From assembly GCF_019710575.1 (NCBI RefSeq), contig NZ_JAHWFK010000020.1:62001-126000 (forward strand): a stretch of DNA of 64,000 bases, in the 5' to 3' direction. How positions within the stretch are numbered: the stretch's first letter is position 1; each line of letters begins with the position of its first letter. Of the stretch, positions 23,354 through 32,129 are shown one piece after another. Under the pieces are notes generated by a model. That model ran no database searches. It saw only the letters and a program-made list of their open reading frames with translations, and was not told the origin of the DNA. The DNA comes from Paractinoplanes polyasparticus. Its GTDB lineage: Bacteria; Actinomycetota; Actinomycetes; Mycobacteriales; Micromonosporaceae. A program made the position numbers and the translations under genes.

Positions 23354-24976
23354 TCAGAGCAGGATCACGGCGCTTGTGGTGCCCGACACCACGACACGGT
23401 GTTCGAGGCCCGTCGCAAGGCCGGTGAATCGGGCAATCCGCGTGGCCGGGTAGGTGACGACCGTGCGCCACTCGTCGCCGGTACGGCGCTCGATCCGGGC
23501 CTCCTTGCCGTCCGCGCCGACGATCACGACGGTCAGCTCGCCCGCGTCGGTCCGGACGAGGCGAATGATCGGTGCCGCCGTGGTCGGGGTGGCGCTGGGT
23601 GCGGCCGTGGTCGGGGTGGCGCTGGGTGCGGCTGTGGTCGGGGCGGTAGTGGGGGCCGGGCTGGGCGCGGTGGTGGTCGGCGCGGGACTCGGGGCGGCCG
23701 TCGTGGGCTCAGCGGTCTCGGGCGTCGATGGTGACGACGACGCCGCCGGCGTCGGCGTCGGCTCGGCGGTACGGGCAGGTGTGGCCGGCGGGGTGGTGGG
23801 CGCCGGGGCCACGGCGGCCATGGCGCCGGCCGCGTCGATCAGGCCGGCGCCGAAGTCGTCGTCGCGGCCCGGGGCGCCCAGGTCGACGGCCGACGAGGTC
23901 AGGGCGGCCTCGATCCGCTCCGGGGTCAGGGCGCGGTCGGATCCCTCGAGCAGCGCGGCGACGGCGGCGACGTGGGGCGCGGCCATGGAGGTCCCGTTCA
24001 TCCGTACGTAGCGGTCGCCCGGGTACGTGCTGAGGATCCCGGTGCCGGGAGCGGCCACATCGACGTACCCCCCGCGGTTCGAGTAGCCGGCGACGGAGTC
24101 GTCCGGATTGGTCGCGGCGACGGCGATGACCCCTTCGTCGGCCGCCGGGAAGACGACCGGGCTGCCCTGGGCGCGCTGGTTGCCGGCGGCCGCAACGACC
24201 ACGACTCCCTTGCTGCGGGCGTACGCGACGGCGTTGCTGACGGCCGCGACCTGCGAGGCCGAGCTGATCGACATGTTGATGACGTCGGCCCCGTGGTCGG
24301 CCGCGTAGGCGATGCCGTTGGCCACGTCCGACATGTAACCCGAGCCGTTCGCGGCGAGCACCCGGATGGGCAGGATGCGGGCGTGCGGCGCCATGCCGGC
24401 CACGCCCACGCCGTTGCCGGTGAGCGCGGCGATCGTGCCGGCCACATGCGTGCCGTGCCCGTGCGGGTCGACCGACGGCCCCTCGGTGCCGGTGATGAAG
24501 TCCGCGCCGGGCAGCACCTGACCGGCCAGGTCGGGGTGGGTCGCGTCGACGCCGCTGTCCACGACCGCGACGGTGACGCCGGCCCCGGTCGAGCGCGGCC
24601 AGGCGCCGTCGACCCGGGTGCGGGCCAGGTCCCACTGCGCGGGCAGGTACGGGTCGACCTGGGCGACGGTCACCGGGGCGTCGAGCTCGACACTGACGGC
24701 GCCCGGCGCGTTCTGGCCCTCGGTGACGAGGGCGGTGGCCGCCTTGCGGTCGGTGACAGTGCGGGCGGACACCTGGGGACGTCCGTCCCGGTCGACAGTC
24801 GTGCTGACGACCCGTACGGGACGGGCGGTGGAGATGACCGGCGGAAGCAGACGCTCGGGGCTCGCCGAGAGGTTGCGGGTGACCGGCCGCCAGTCCGGCT
24901 CCTGGGTCGGAAGGGTGAACGCGACCGCACCCAGGACGACGGCACCGACGGCATAACGACGCATCTGCTTGTTCAT
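23354..24976 (-). CDS. Secreted subtilisin-like serine protease (S8), copy 1
   Basis: This 540-residue secreted protease starts with a signal-like segment (RRYAVGAVVLGAVAFTLP) and a propeptide of about 100 residues. The catalytic triad is Asp in VVDSGVDATHPDL, His in DPHGHGTHVAGT and Ser in MNGTSMAAPHV. After the catalytic domain is a long Thr/Pro/Ala/Ser linker with repeated TTAAPSATP units and a small beta-rich C-terminal domain (about 90 residues). It is a paralog of the protease at 25946-27928 and, like it, diverges from a small anchored protein. No good ribosome site precedes the ATG at 24976. Its target is unknown. Confidence 0.9.
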   Translation of the reverse strand: MNKQMRRYAVGAVVLGAVAFTLPTQEPDWRPVTRNLSASPERLLPPVISTARPVRVVSTTVDRDGRPQVSARTVTDRKAATALVTEGQNAPGAVSVELDAPVTVAQVDPYLPAQWDLARTRVDGAWPRSTGAGVTVAVVDSGVDATHPDLAGQVLPGADFITGTEGPSVDPHGHGTHVAGTIAALTGNGVGVAGMAPHARILPIRVLAANGSGYMSDVANGIAYAADHGADVINMSISSASQVAAVSNAVAYARSKGVVVVAAAGNQRAQGSPVVFPAADEGVIAVAATNPDDSVAGYSNRGGYVDVAAPGTGILSTYPGDRYVRMNGTSMAAPHVAAVAALLEGSDRALTPERIEAALTSSAVDLGAPGRDDDFGAGLIDAAGAMAAVAPAPTTPPATPARTAEPTPTPAASSSPSTPETAEPTTAAPSPAPTTTAPSPAPTTAPTTAAPSATPTTAAPSATPTTAAPIIRLVRTDAGELTVVIVGADGKEARIERRTGDEWRTVVTYPATRIARFTGLATGLEHRVVVSGTTSAVILL

Positions 24977-25113
24977 GTCAGACCGATTCGGTCGCGCTGG
25001 TTGGCAGGACGGGAAGGGACGCGGTGCAGCTTGGTTCCGATGGTTTTGGAGCGCTTTGTCCGCCTCGGTGGCACGATCGTTCCGAGACTTTTCGGACGGG
25101 AGGACGCGCGCGG

Positions 25114-25785
25114 ATGACAGTGCAGGACGAGAACGGCGTCTACCGGTCGCTCGCGCGCGAGCGGCGCAACCAGCGGCGTAAGCAGTTCGGCGTGGCGCTG
25201 GCCGGGCTGGCCGCGCTCGGCGGAGCGGGCGTCTTTGTGGTGCAGAGTCAGCTGGTCGGCCTGTCGCGTGACACTGCCGTCCGGGAACCCCGCGCGATCG
25301 TGCCGGAGCCGTCCCCGTCGCCGTCGGCCTCGCGGTCGGATTCCGGCTCGGGCCGGACCGTGGCCGCGGCCTCGCCCGGGCGGGTGAGCCGATCGGGCGC
25401 CCGGCAGCAGGTCAGCCCGACACCGCCGCCACCTTCTCCCTCGGTGTCCACGTCGCCCGGCCTGACCGCAGCGGCGCAGCTCAACGAGCACAGCGAGACC
25501 ACCGGCTCCGGCCGGATCCGGGTGACCTCGGCCGGCTACGACCTGACCGGGCGGCCGGAGCTCGCCATCGCCGGGGACACGGGCTGGCTGGTGGGCGGGG
25601 CACGCTGCACCAAGACCGTGCGCACGGAATCGGGTGAGCGGGCCCGGGTGGTGCCGTCGATGCTGGTCTGCTGGCGCACATCGGCCCGCCGCAGCGTCGT
25701 CACCGTCGCGGTGGCGGAGCAGGGCCGGCCGTCGTCGGGCGACAGCGTCGCCGTCATCCAGCGAGAGTGGGCGCGGCTCAACTGA
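25114..25785 (+). CDS. Small membrane-anchored extracytoplasmic protein, copy A
   Basis: This 223-residue protein has a single N-terminal helix (VALAGLAALGGAGVFVVQSQL) after a basic head (RERRNQRRKQ), so the bulk is outside. A Ser/Pro-rich stretch leads to a C-terminal domain of about 100 residues with two Cys (ARCTKT and LVCWRTS) and the ending REWARLN. The same domain occurs at 28303-29022 and as a fragment at 31520-31705. I do not know the family. ATG at 25114 has GGAGG upstream. It is divergent from the S8 protease (137 bases apart), and the next protease/small-protein pair has the same layout, so a linked role, for example inhibitor or target, is possible. Confidence 0.78.
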   Translation: MTVQDENGVYRSLARERRNQRRKQFGVALAGLAALGGAGVFVVQSQLVGLSRDTAVREPRAIVPEPSPSPSASRSDSGSGRTVAAASPGRVSRSGARQQVSPTPPPPSPSVSTSPGLTAAAQLNEHSETTGSGRIRVTSAGYDLTGRPELAIAGDTGWLVGGARCTKTVRTESGERARVVPSMLVCWRTSARRSVVTVAVAEQGRPSSGDSVAVIQREWARLN

Positions 25786-25900
25786 GAACGGGCCGGCAGG
25801 CGCCTTCGCCCGTTGAGGCGCAGGGGTCCGGCTCAACCGGCAGCGAGTCGCGCGGCACTGCCCATCCGGGCGAACCGGTCTGGCCGGCTGGAAAGCGGCG

Positions 25901-25928
25901 GACCCCGGAGCCCTGGGGCTCCGGGGTC
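25901..25928. terminator. Bidirectional terminator
   Basis: GACCCCGGAGCC (25901-25912) pairs perfectly with GGCTCCGGGGTC (25917-25928) around a CTGG loop, between two convergent genes. Confidence 0.85.
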
Positions 25929-25945
25929 TCACCTGGCGGCCTGAA

Positions 25946-27928
25946 TCAGGCGACCTTGACCGATGCGGTGGTGATGCCGGTGACGGCCTTCGTGGTCGGG
26001 ACCACGAGGCGGACCTTCGCGCCGGACGGGAGGCCGGTCACGGTCGTCCGGGCCGTGGCCGTGAAGCTGCGGACCGCCACCCACTTGCCGTTGACGTACC
26101 TCTGGACCTGGACCTTCTGGCCGGTCGCGCCGGTCAGCGTGACGTTGAGCGAACGTGCGGCCGTGCTCCGGACGGTCGCCTGGGCGCGGACCGTGAAGGT
26201 CGTGAGCGGCGAGGAGGCCTCCACCGAGGTGTCGGTGGCGAGGACGACCAGCTTGATCTTGAAGCTGGCGGTGGCCTTCACCGACACGGCCACCCGGCCC
26301 GACGCGTCGGTCCTGGCGCTGCTGAGCTGGAAGTCGCTCGATCCGGCGCCGGCCAGGGCGATCTGCACCGGCTTGCCGGCCCAGGCAGCGCCCGACGCGG
26401 TGACCGTGTAGCTGACCGTGCTCGTGCCGCCGTAGACAACCGACGTGGCTGACGTGCTGACCGCGACGACCGGCGTGACCTTGGCCTTCGTCGGCGTCGG
26501 CGCCGGGGTGGGGCTCGTGGTCTTGCTGGCCGACGGGGTCGGGGTGGGCGCGCTGCTCGTCGTCTTGCTCGGCGACGGCGTCGGGCCGGCGGTCGGGTTC
26601 GTGGTCGGGCTCGTCGTGGGCTTCGTGGTGGGGCTGGCCGTGGGGCTCGTCGTGGGCTTCGTGGTCGGGCTGGTCGTGGGGCTCACGGTCGGGGGCGTGA
26701 CGGCAGCGAGCGCGGCGGTGGCGTCGATCCGGCCGTAGCCGAAGTCGTTGTCGCGGCCCTTCGTGCCCAGGTCGACGGCGGAGCTCTCCAGCGCCGACTG
26801 CACCTGGTCCGGGGTGAGCGCCGGCTGGTACGCCTTCAGCAGCGCGGCCACGGCGGCGACGTGCGGCGACGCCATCGAGGTGCCGCTCATCGAGCCGTAC
26901 CCGGTCCTGCCGCCGAGGGCCGTCGGATAGGTGCTGAGGATCGCGGTGCCGGGCGCGGCCACGTCGACGTAGCTGCCCGCGTTCGAGTAGGTGCCGATCT
27001 TGTCGGACGAGTCGGTGGCGGCGACCCCGAGGACGCCGGCGTCGGCGGCCGGGTAGCTGGTCGGGCTGCCCGCGGTCCGCTCGTTGCCGGCAGCGGCGAC
27101 CACCGTGACGCCCTTGTTGCGGGCGTACGCGATGGCGTTGGTGACGGCCGTGACCTTGGAGGTGGTGCCGAGCGACATGTTGATGACGCCCGCGCCGTGA
27201 TCGGCGGCCCACACGATGCCCTCGGCCACGTCGGACATGTAGCCCGACCCGTTCGCGGCCAGAACCCGTACCGGAAGGACCTTGGCATTCGGCGCGACGG
27301 CGCTCACGCCGACGCCGTTGCCGGTGACGGCCGCGATGGTGCCCGCGACGTGGGTGCCGTGCCCGTTGGTGTCGGTGCTGACCCCCGCCGTGTTGGCGAT
27401 GGCGTCGTAGCCGGTGAGCACGTTGGCGGCCAGATCGGGGTGCTTGGCGTCGACGCCGGTGTCGAGCACGGCGACGATGATGCCGGCTCCCGTCGACTTC
27501 GGCCAGGCGTCGCCCACCCGGATCTTCGAGAAGTCCCACTGCTGACTGCGATAGGTGTCCGAGCCACTGGGCACGTCGGTGGCGGTCGCGACGGCGTCCA
27601 GCTCCACACCGACGGCGTTCGTGGCGGTCTGCCCGGCCTTCACGGCCTTGGCGGCCGCGGTTCGGCTGGTGGCGGTCGTGACCTTGATGACGGGCTTGCC
27701 GTCGTCGTCGAGGGCGGTGGTCACCACGCGTACGGGCTTCTGCGCCGACACGGCGGCCGGCAGCAGCTGCTCGGGCGTCTCGGTCAGGTTGTACGTGGTG
27801 GGCGTGTAGGTGGCGGGCTGCCACTCGCTCGCGGCGGTGATGTTGCCGGGCAGGGCGATCGCGGCGCTCCCGGCGATGGCGCCGATGGCCACGGCGCCCA
27901 TCGCGTAACGGCGCAGGTGCTTCTTCAT
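25946..27928 (-). CDS. Secreted subtilisin-like serine protease (S8), copy 2
   Basis: This 660-residue secreted protease is a clear paralog of copy 1. The head MKKHLRRYAMGAVAIGAIAG is a signal sequence. Asp is in VLDTGVDAKHPDL, His in TNGHGTHVAGT and Ser in SMSGTSMASPHV. After the catalytic domain comes a linker of repeated TTSPT/TTKPT units. Then two beta-rich modules follow: one Big-like (VVYGGTSTVSYTVTASGAAW) and one ending VRLVVPTTKAVTGITTASVKVA. Copy 1 lacks one of these modules. ATG at 27928 has GGGGAGG upstream. It is divergent from the second small anchored protein across 374 bases. Confidence 0.92.
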   Translation of the reverse strand: MKKHLRRYAMGAVAIGAIAGSAAIALPGNITAASEWQPATYTPTTYNLTETPEQLLPAAVSAQKPVRVVTTALDDDGKPVIKVTTATSRTAAAKAVKAGQTATNAVGVELDAVATATDVPSGSDTYRSQQWDFSKIRVGDAWPKSTGAGIIVAVLDTGVDAKHPDLAANVLTGYDAIANTAGVSTDTNGHGTHVAGTIAAVTGNGVGVSAVAPNAKVLPVRVLAANGSGYMSDVAEGIVWAADHGAGVINMSLGTTSKVTAVTNAIAYARNKGVTVVAAAGNERTAGSPTSYPAADAGVLGVAATDSSDKIGTYSNAGSYVDVAAPGTAILSTYPTALGGRTGYGSMSGTSMASPHVAAVAALLKAYQPALTPDQVQSALESSAVDLGTKGRDNDFGYGRIDATAALAAVTPPTVSPTTSPTTKPTTSPTASPTTKPTTSPTTNPTAGPTPSPSKTTSSAPTPTPSASKTTSPTPAPTPTKAKVTPVVAVSTSATSVVYGGTSTVSYTVTASGAAWAGKPVQIALAGAGSSDFQLSSARTDASGRVAVSVKATASFKIKLVVLATDTSVEASSPLTTFTVRAQATVRSTAARSLNVTLTGATGQKVQVQRYVNGKWVAVRSFTATARTTVTGLPSGAKVRLVVPTTKAVTGITTASVKVA

Positions 27929-28302
27929 GGTCGTCCTCCCCGTAGGTGGTCGACGAGAAGAGTCGGCGCCCGTCCTCGATCGGGCAGACTTTTCCGTGGT
28001 GCAGCTCGGGTGCACGCCAACGGCCCCGGGATCCGTCCCGGGCTGTCATGCGTGGTTCGGGGCAGAAAGCGAAGCGTTCGCCGCGACCTTGAGAGGACTC
28101 GCCGCGGACGACCTTGTTCTCCCCTGGGCCGCCTGCAGGAGCGCGTCGAAACAACGGCCACCTGACGGGCCAAGGGTGTATAAGCGCCTGAGAGGTTGCT
28201 GGATTAGGCCCTATATATACGGATGTTTGCGAACATGAAGGATCCGGGGCCGGCCTGCGACTCCTGCGGCCGGCCCGACAGCCGATCGCAGAGGACCTGA
28301 GC
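27929..28302. other. 374-base divergent promoter region with hairpins
   Basis: No gene was found here. It holds CCCGGGA-TCCG-TCCCGGG at about 28024-28041 and an AT-rich CTATATATAC patch near 28211. A hairpin with arms GGGCCGGCC (28247-28255) and GGCCGGCCC (28268-28276) lies in the likely 5' leader of the gene at 28303. GTGCAGCTCGGGTGCAC near 28000 is another inverted repeat. The promoters of the two divergent genes should lie here. Confidence 0.5.
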
Positions 28303-29022
28303 ATGTCCAACGATGATTTCCCGAAGGGGCCGAGATCCCGGTCACTCGCGTCGCGCGGCGCACTCGCCTGGGGGATGGCCGGACTTGCCGTGGTGGGCAT
28401 CGGCAGCTATGCCGTTATCGACCGATCGAACGGCAGCGACACCGTGCAAACGGCCAACGGCACATCGACGCCCTCCGCGTCGGCGGATGTGCAAGAGGCC
28501 ACTGCCGACAGCCTGCCCACCACCAGCACCAGCCCGCCGACCCGGTCACCGTCGCCGCAGACGACCGCGGCGCCGGGACCGTCAGCCGAGCCCAAGTCGA
28601 GCGCTGAGCGAGTGAAAGCCGCGAAGAGCTTCGCCGCGGCACACGGTGTGAAGAACTTCAATCCGGTCATTCCGCGCGACGTACCCGAGTTGTCGGCCGC
28701 GGCGGCCGGCGCCAAGGTGAGATCGACGGGGTCGGTGAAGGCGGGCCGGACCATGCGCATCATCACTGCCAAGGGAGATCTGACCGGTCAGCGCGAACTG
28801 GGCTGGGTCGCCGGCGGAATTGCCAAGATCGGCGCGGTCAGTTGCTCACAGACCTTCCAGCTGGCGAACGAGGACAAACCGGCGAAGAAGCCGACACTGC
28901 TGGTGTGCTGGCGGACGAGCGCGGCGAAGAGTGTCGCCACGGTGTCGGTGAACGCCAAGGGGCGCCCTTCCCAATCGGAAAGCGTGAGCGTCGTCAATCG
29001 AGAATGGGGCAAGCTCGGCTGA
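28303..29022 (+). CDS. Small membrane-anchored extracytoplasmic protein, copy B
   Basis: This 239-residue paralog of copy A has a short polar head (MSNDDFPKGPRSRS), one helix (ALAWGMAGLAVVGIGSYAVI), a Ser/Thr/Pro stretch and the same C-terminal domain. Shared landmarks are DLTGQRELGWVAGG (DLTGRPELAIAGD in A), a Cys in VSCSQT, LLVCWRTSAAKSVATVSV and the ending NREWGKLG. Copy A and B differ most in the linker. It diverges from protease copy 2 and is convergent with the secreted repeat protein at 29087, with a perfect hairpin between. The function is unknown. Confidence 0.8.
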   Translation: MSNDDFPKGPRSRSLASRGALAWGMAGLAVVGIGSYAVIDRSNGSDTVQTANGTSTPSASADVQEATADSLPTTSTSPPTRSPSPQTTAAPGPSAEPKSSAERVKAAKSFAAAHGVKNFNPVIPRDVPELSAAAAGAKVRSTGSVKAGRTMRIITAKGDLTGQRELGWVAGGIAKIGAVSCSQTFQLANEDKPAKKPTLLVCWRTSAAKSVATVSVNAKGRPSQSESVSVVNREWGKLG

Positions 29023-29039
29023 TGCCCGTACAAACGAAA

Positions 29040-29067
29040 GCGGCCCGGAGCTTTCGCTCCGGGCCGC
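29040..29067. terminator. Bidirectional terminator
   Basis: The arms GCGGCCCGGAGC (29040-29051) and GCTCCGGGCCGC (29056-29067) pair perfectly around TTTC and are followed by TCTTGTT. Identical arms recur at 31724-31751. Confidence 0.88.
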
Positions 29068-29086
29068 TCTTGTTGCCGCTGTCAGA

Positions 29087-31396
29087 TCAGAACTGCGCGA
29101 CCGTGAAAGTCGAACTGCTGGAGATACCACTCTGGATGAAAGAGGCGTCGTTCGAGACGGCGTTCACCGACCCGTTGCTCACGTACGTCAGGTTGTACGC
29201 GCCTTCCGGCACCGGCACGGTGGCCGTCGCTGCGAAGACGGAAAGTGTTGCACCAGCGATACCGGTAGTGACGGTGCCGGACAGGGTTCCCGAAGTGGCG
29301 TTCGGCGCGATGGTCCCAGTAAGAGTCAAGCCGGTGGCGGGGATGGAAGGACCGAAGACGAACCTGTTCTCGTCGGCGGCCTCCAGCCCGGGCGAGATGC
29401 TGGTGAGAGTGGCAGCGCCGTCTGCCGTTGTTCCGGTGATGGTCTTCAGCGGGCCACGAGCCGAAATAACTACAGGGGCGTCGTTGGTGGTGGCGCTCGC
29501 GGCGTTCGAGAGAAGCACGCTGTCGTTACCCAGGATGCCGACGATGGTGGTGCCGGCGGGAAGGCTCGGGGCCGCGGCGGGATCGGTGATGGTCTTGCCG
29601 AGGTCAAGGGACGAGAAATTGGTACCGGCAAGTGCAAGCGCTCCAGTCGCCACCCGGCTGCCGGCTGTGGTGTCGATCGTGGCGGGGTCCGGCGCAACGC
29701 TCAACGCCGCCGTTCCACCCGCGTTCAGTCGTGACGTCAGGTCGAGTCGGCAGATCAGCTCGGAGTCGGTGAGGACCAGGACGCTCGAGCACTCGGCGGT
29801 CGGCGGGTTGGCGCGGGCGCCACCCACGTTCGAGGAGCTGTACACGCCGTTGACGAGGTAGATGTGCGCACCGGTCAGATCGCCGGAGTTCCAGGTGCTG
29901 CTCTGGAACCCGAGACCGTTGACCACCACGTCGATCGACCGGGTGTTGGGCGCCGTGTTGGGCTTGACCGACAGCGCGCTCGTGAACGTGTAGGCGTTCT
30001 GGTAGGTCACCGAGCCGGCGTTCGTGCTCACGACGAGGGCTGAGTTGTTCGCCGGGATGTGCGCGGTGGTCGTGGCCGAGAAGGCAGTGGAGGTGAGCGG
30101 CGTGATGTTGATCAGCGGAGAGCCACCCAGGGTCGCAGTGATCTCGCCGGCTTCGGTCGGGAACGCCGTGCCACTGACGGTGATACGGCTGCCGCCCAGC
30201 GCGGTACCCGCCCGCGGGGTCACGCCACCGATCGTGTGCAGCGTGGTGGCCGAGTACGGCGCCGCGGCAATCGCCGCTTCTGTGTTCGTTGCGCTGCCGT
30301 AGATGCAGAGCTGCCAGGGCATGCTCCCTCGGGTGCCTCTGGCCGAGTTCCACGCGCCTACGTTTGTGTAGAGCTGAGGCACCGTCAGCGCCAGCCGGTT
30401 GTCAGCCACCTTGCGCGGGGCGTTGGAGCCCGTGACGGGCACCGAGGTGCCGAGCGCAGGGGTGGAGTCGTAGGCCGGGCAGGTCGTTGCGGTCACGAAC
30501 ATCGCGCCAGGGCTGTCGAACCCGGCGAGGATGGGGTTCGGAGCCGTGATGTTCAGTCCGTTCGTGCCCAGCCAGGAGCCGGTGTTGGCCGACATCTGGA
30601 CCTGCGAGACGGTGTAGTTCGCGGCGGTGAGCAGAGCGGACGTAGCCGTGGTGCCGTTGTACAGGCAGAGGTTGTACTTGACGAAGTTCGCGCCCGGCAA
30701 GGCGACACCCGAGGGCACAGTGATGTTGACCGACGAGTCCGACGTCTTTGTCGCGACCGTCGACGTACCGGTGACAGGTGTGCCGAGGGCGGCCGCGCAC
30801 ATGGCATCGGTGTTGAAGGCTGCGGTGACGGTGGCAACGCCGGTGAAGATGTTTCCAGCCGTACCGGTCGACACGGTGATCTGGTTGCCCCCGCCCGTCG
30901 TGCCGAAAGCCGGAGTTACCACCGGGGGAGCGCCGACCGTGATGGTGTACCCGCCGGCTTGTCCGACCCTGGCGTTGGCGTTGACACCGGTGGGCTCGTA
31001 CACGCAGACGACGTACCGCTTGGCCGTGCCGTTGGTGCCGGCCGGCAGGGTGGAGGGCACCGTGAACGTGACGGTGTCGTTCGCGACCGACGACTCCGTG
31101 ACGGTTGCGGCGACGACCGTTGTCGAAGCCGCCGGAATGGGCGTGACGCAGGTGGTGCCGGTGGTCAGAATCTGCACCCGGTTGAGTGCGCCGCTGGGCG
31201 GCGACGCGACGCCGGCGGAGAAGGTCGCGGTGTCGTCGTAGATCGTTACGGAACCGCCAGGCGCCACCACCGTCGGCGTGACCGTGGTGGCGGCGAACGC
31301 CACACCTGGTGTGACGAGCAGCGCGGCGCCGACCGCGCTTGTCGTCAGCCCGGCGGCGACCGCCAGCCGGGTTCGTGAATTGCTGGACTTACGCAT
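29087..31396 (-). CDS. Large secreted protein with IPT/TIG-like beta domains
   Basis: This 769-residue protein starts with a signal peptide (AAGLTTSAVGAALLVTPGVAFA). The mature part is Thr/Ala/Gly-rich and built of beta domains; PRAGTALGGSRITVSGTAFP and a similar PAFGTTGGGNQITVSTG are IPT/TIG starts. Cys pairs flank several modules (TTCVTPI/YVVCVYEP, MCAAALG/YNLCLYN). The end repeats EGAYNLTYVSNGSVNAVSNDASF. No LPXTG signal is present, so attachment is not clear. A shorter relative lies at 32130-33410 and a broken end at 31771. ATG at 31396 has TAGGAGG upstream. It may be an adhesin or sheath-like protein; that is an inference. Confidence 0.75.
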   Translation of the reverse strand: MRKSSNSRTRLAVAAGLTTSAVGAALLVTPGVAFAATTVTPTVVAPGGSVTIYDDTATFSAGVASPPSGALNRVQILTTGTTCVTPIPAASTTVVAATVTESSVANDTVTFTVPSTLPAGTNGTAKRYVVCVYEPTGVNANARVGQAGGYTITVGAPPVVTPAFGTTGGGNQITVSTGTAGNIFTGVATVTAAFNTDAMCAAALGTPVTGTSTVATKTSDSSVNITVPSGVALPGANFVKYNLCLYNGTTATSALLTAANYTVSQVQMSANTGSWLGTNGLNITAPNPILAGFDSPGAMFVTATTCPAYDSTPALGTSVPVTGSNAPRKVADNRLALTVPQLYTNVGAWNSARGTRGSMPWQLCIYGSATNTEAAIAAAPYSATTLHTIGGVTPRAGTALGGSRITVSGTAFPTEAGEITATLGGSPLINITPLTSTAFSATTTAHIPANNSALVVSTNAGSVTYQNAYTFTSALSVKPNTAPNTRSIDVVVNGLGFQSSTWNSGDLTGAHIYLVNGVYSSSNVGGARANPPTAECSSVLVLTDSELICRLDLTSRLNAGGTAALSVAPDPATIDTTAGSRVATGALALAGTNFSSLDLGKTITDPAAAPSLPAGTTIVGILGNDSVLLSNAASATTNDAPVVISARGPLKTITGTTADGAATLTSISPGLEAADENRFVFGPSIPATGLTLTGTIAPNATSGTLSGTVTTGIAGATLSVFAATATVPVPEGAYNLTYVSNGSVNAVSNDASFIQSGISSSSTFTVAQF

Positions 31397-31519
31397 GCGA
31401 GGTCCTCCTACGGGTCGCTACGGACCGCGTCTCTGGATTGGTGGGCTCCGCGCTCGGTGAACCGCCGCGAGCCGTCTCGCCGGAAGCGTAACTATTTGTG
31501 GTTGCCTGATTGCCTATAG

Positions 31520-31705
31520 TTACGAATATCGCTCGATGTCGGACACTCCACCTGCATCGAAAAGGGTCCACCCTCGCTTCTGATGGTGTGCTGGCGGACC
31601 AGCGCCGGTAAGAGCGTTGCCACCGTGGCGGTCGACAGCCGTGGGCGACCCTCGTCCTCGGAAAGCCGGCGTGTCATCGCCCGCGAATGGCGCAAGCTCG
31701 GCTGA
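31520..31705 (+). pseudogene. C-terminal remnant of the small anchored protein family
   Basis: The frame open from 31520 to TGA 31703-31705 encodes only the family's C-terminal half. LLMVCWRTSAGKSVATVAVD and IAREWRKLG match LLVCWRTSAAKSVATVSVN and NREWGKLG of copy B. There is no start codon with a ribosome site, no anchor and no linker, so this is a broken third copy. It is followed by the same hairpin as copy B. Confidence 0.85.
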
Positions 31706-31723
31706 CCCGGCTACCGACGAACC

Positions 31724-31751
31724 GCGGCCCGGAGCGGATGCTCCGGGCCGC
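31724..31751. terminator. Hairpin copied from the copy B terminator
   Basis: The arms GCGGCCCGGAGC (31724-31735) and GCTCCGGGCCGC (31740-31751) equal those at 29040-29067; the loop is GGAT instead of TTTC. It sits between the two gene fragments. Confidence 0.8.
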
Positions 31752-31770
31752 GCCTTGCCCGTCCTTCCGA

Positions 31771-31972
31771 TCAGAAGGACGAGACGGTGAACGTCGAGCT
31801 GCTGGAGATGCCGCTCTGGATGTAGTTGGCGTCGTAGCTAATGGCGCTGACGGAGCCGTTGCTCACGTACGTCAGGTTGCAGGCGCCCTCAAGCACCGGC
31901 ACATTGGTGACGTTGGCGGGGAAGAGGTAGAAGGTTCCCGTTCCCGAGCCGAGGTTGCCGGTGACTGTGGCT
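31771..31972 (-). pseudogene. C-terminal remnant of the IPT-type secreted protein
   Basis: Read from the stop at 31773-31771, the minus strand encodes LEGACNLTYVSNGSVSAISYD, then ANYIQSGISSSSTFTVSSF. This matches the end of the 769-residue protein (EGAYNLTYVSNGSVNAVSND, FIQSGISSSSTFTVAQF). The match fades upstream of about 31970 and no start is present. It is the mirror partner of the fragment at 31520. Confidence 0.82.
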
Positions 31973-32129
31973 GCGGTGGTTGCTCGGGAACCGGGTCGAC
32001 CACGGTCACCCCGGGATGCTGACGCCCGTCTGGTTCAGGTCGATTTTCGAGTTAGCAAGCGATCGAGTCGATACGCTGCCATCGAGGGCCTATGGCATTT
32101 CCCCAAGCTTGAGAGGGTTTGCGAGCCCA

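Noticed and set aside
26500..26700. GC-rich short repeats in the protease region
   Set aside because: They encode the TTSPT/TTKPT linker of the subtilase and are only low-complexity coding sequence.
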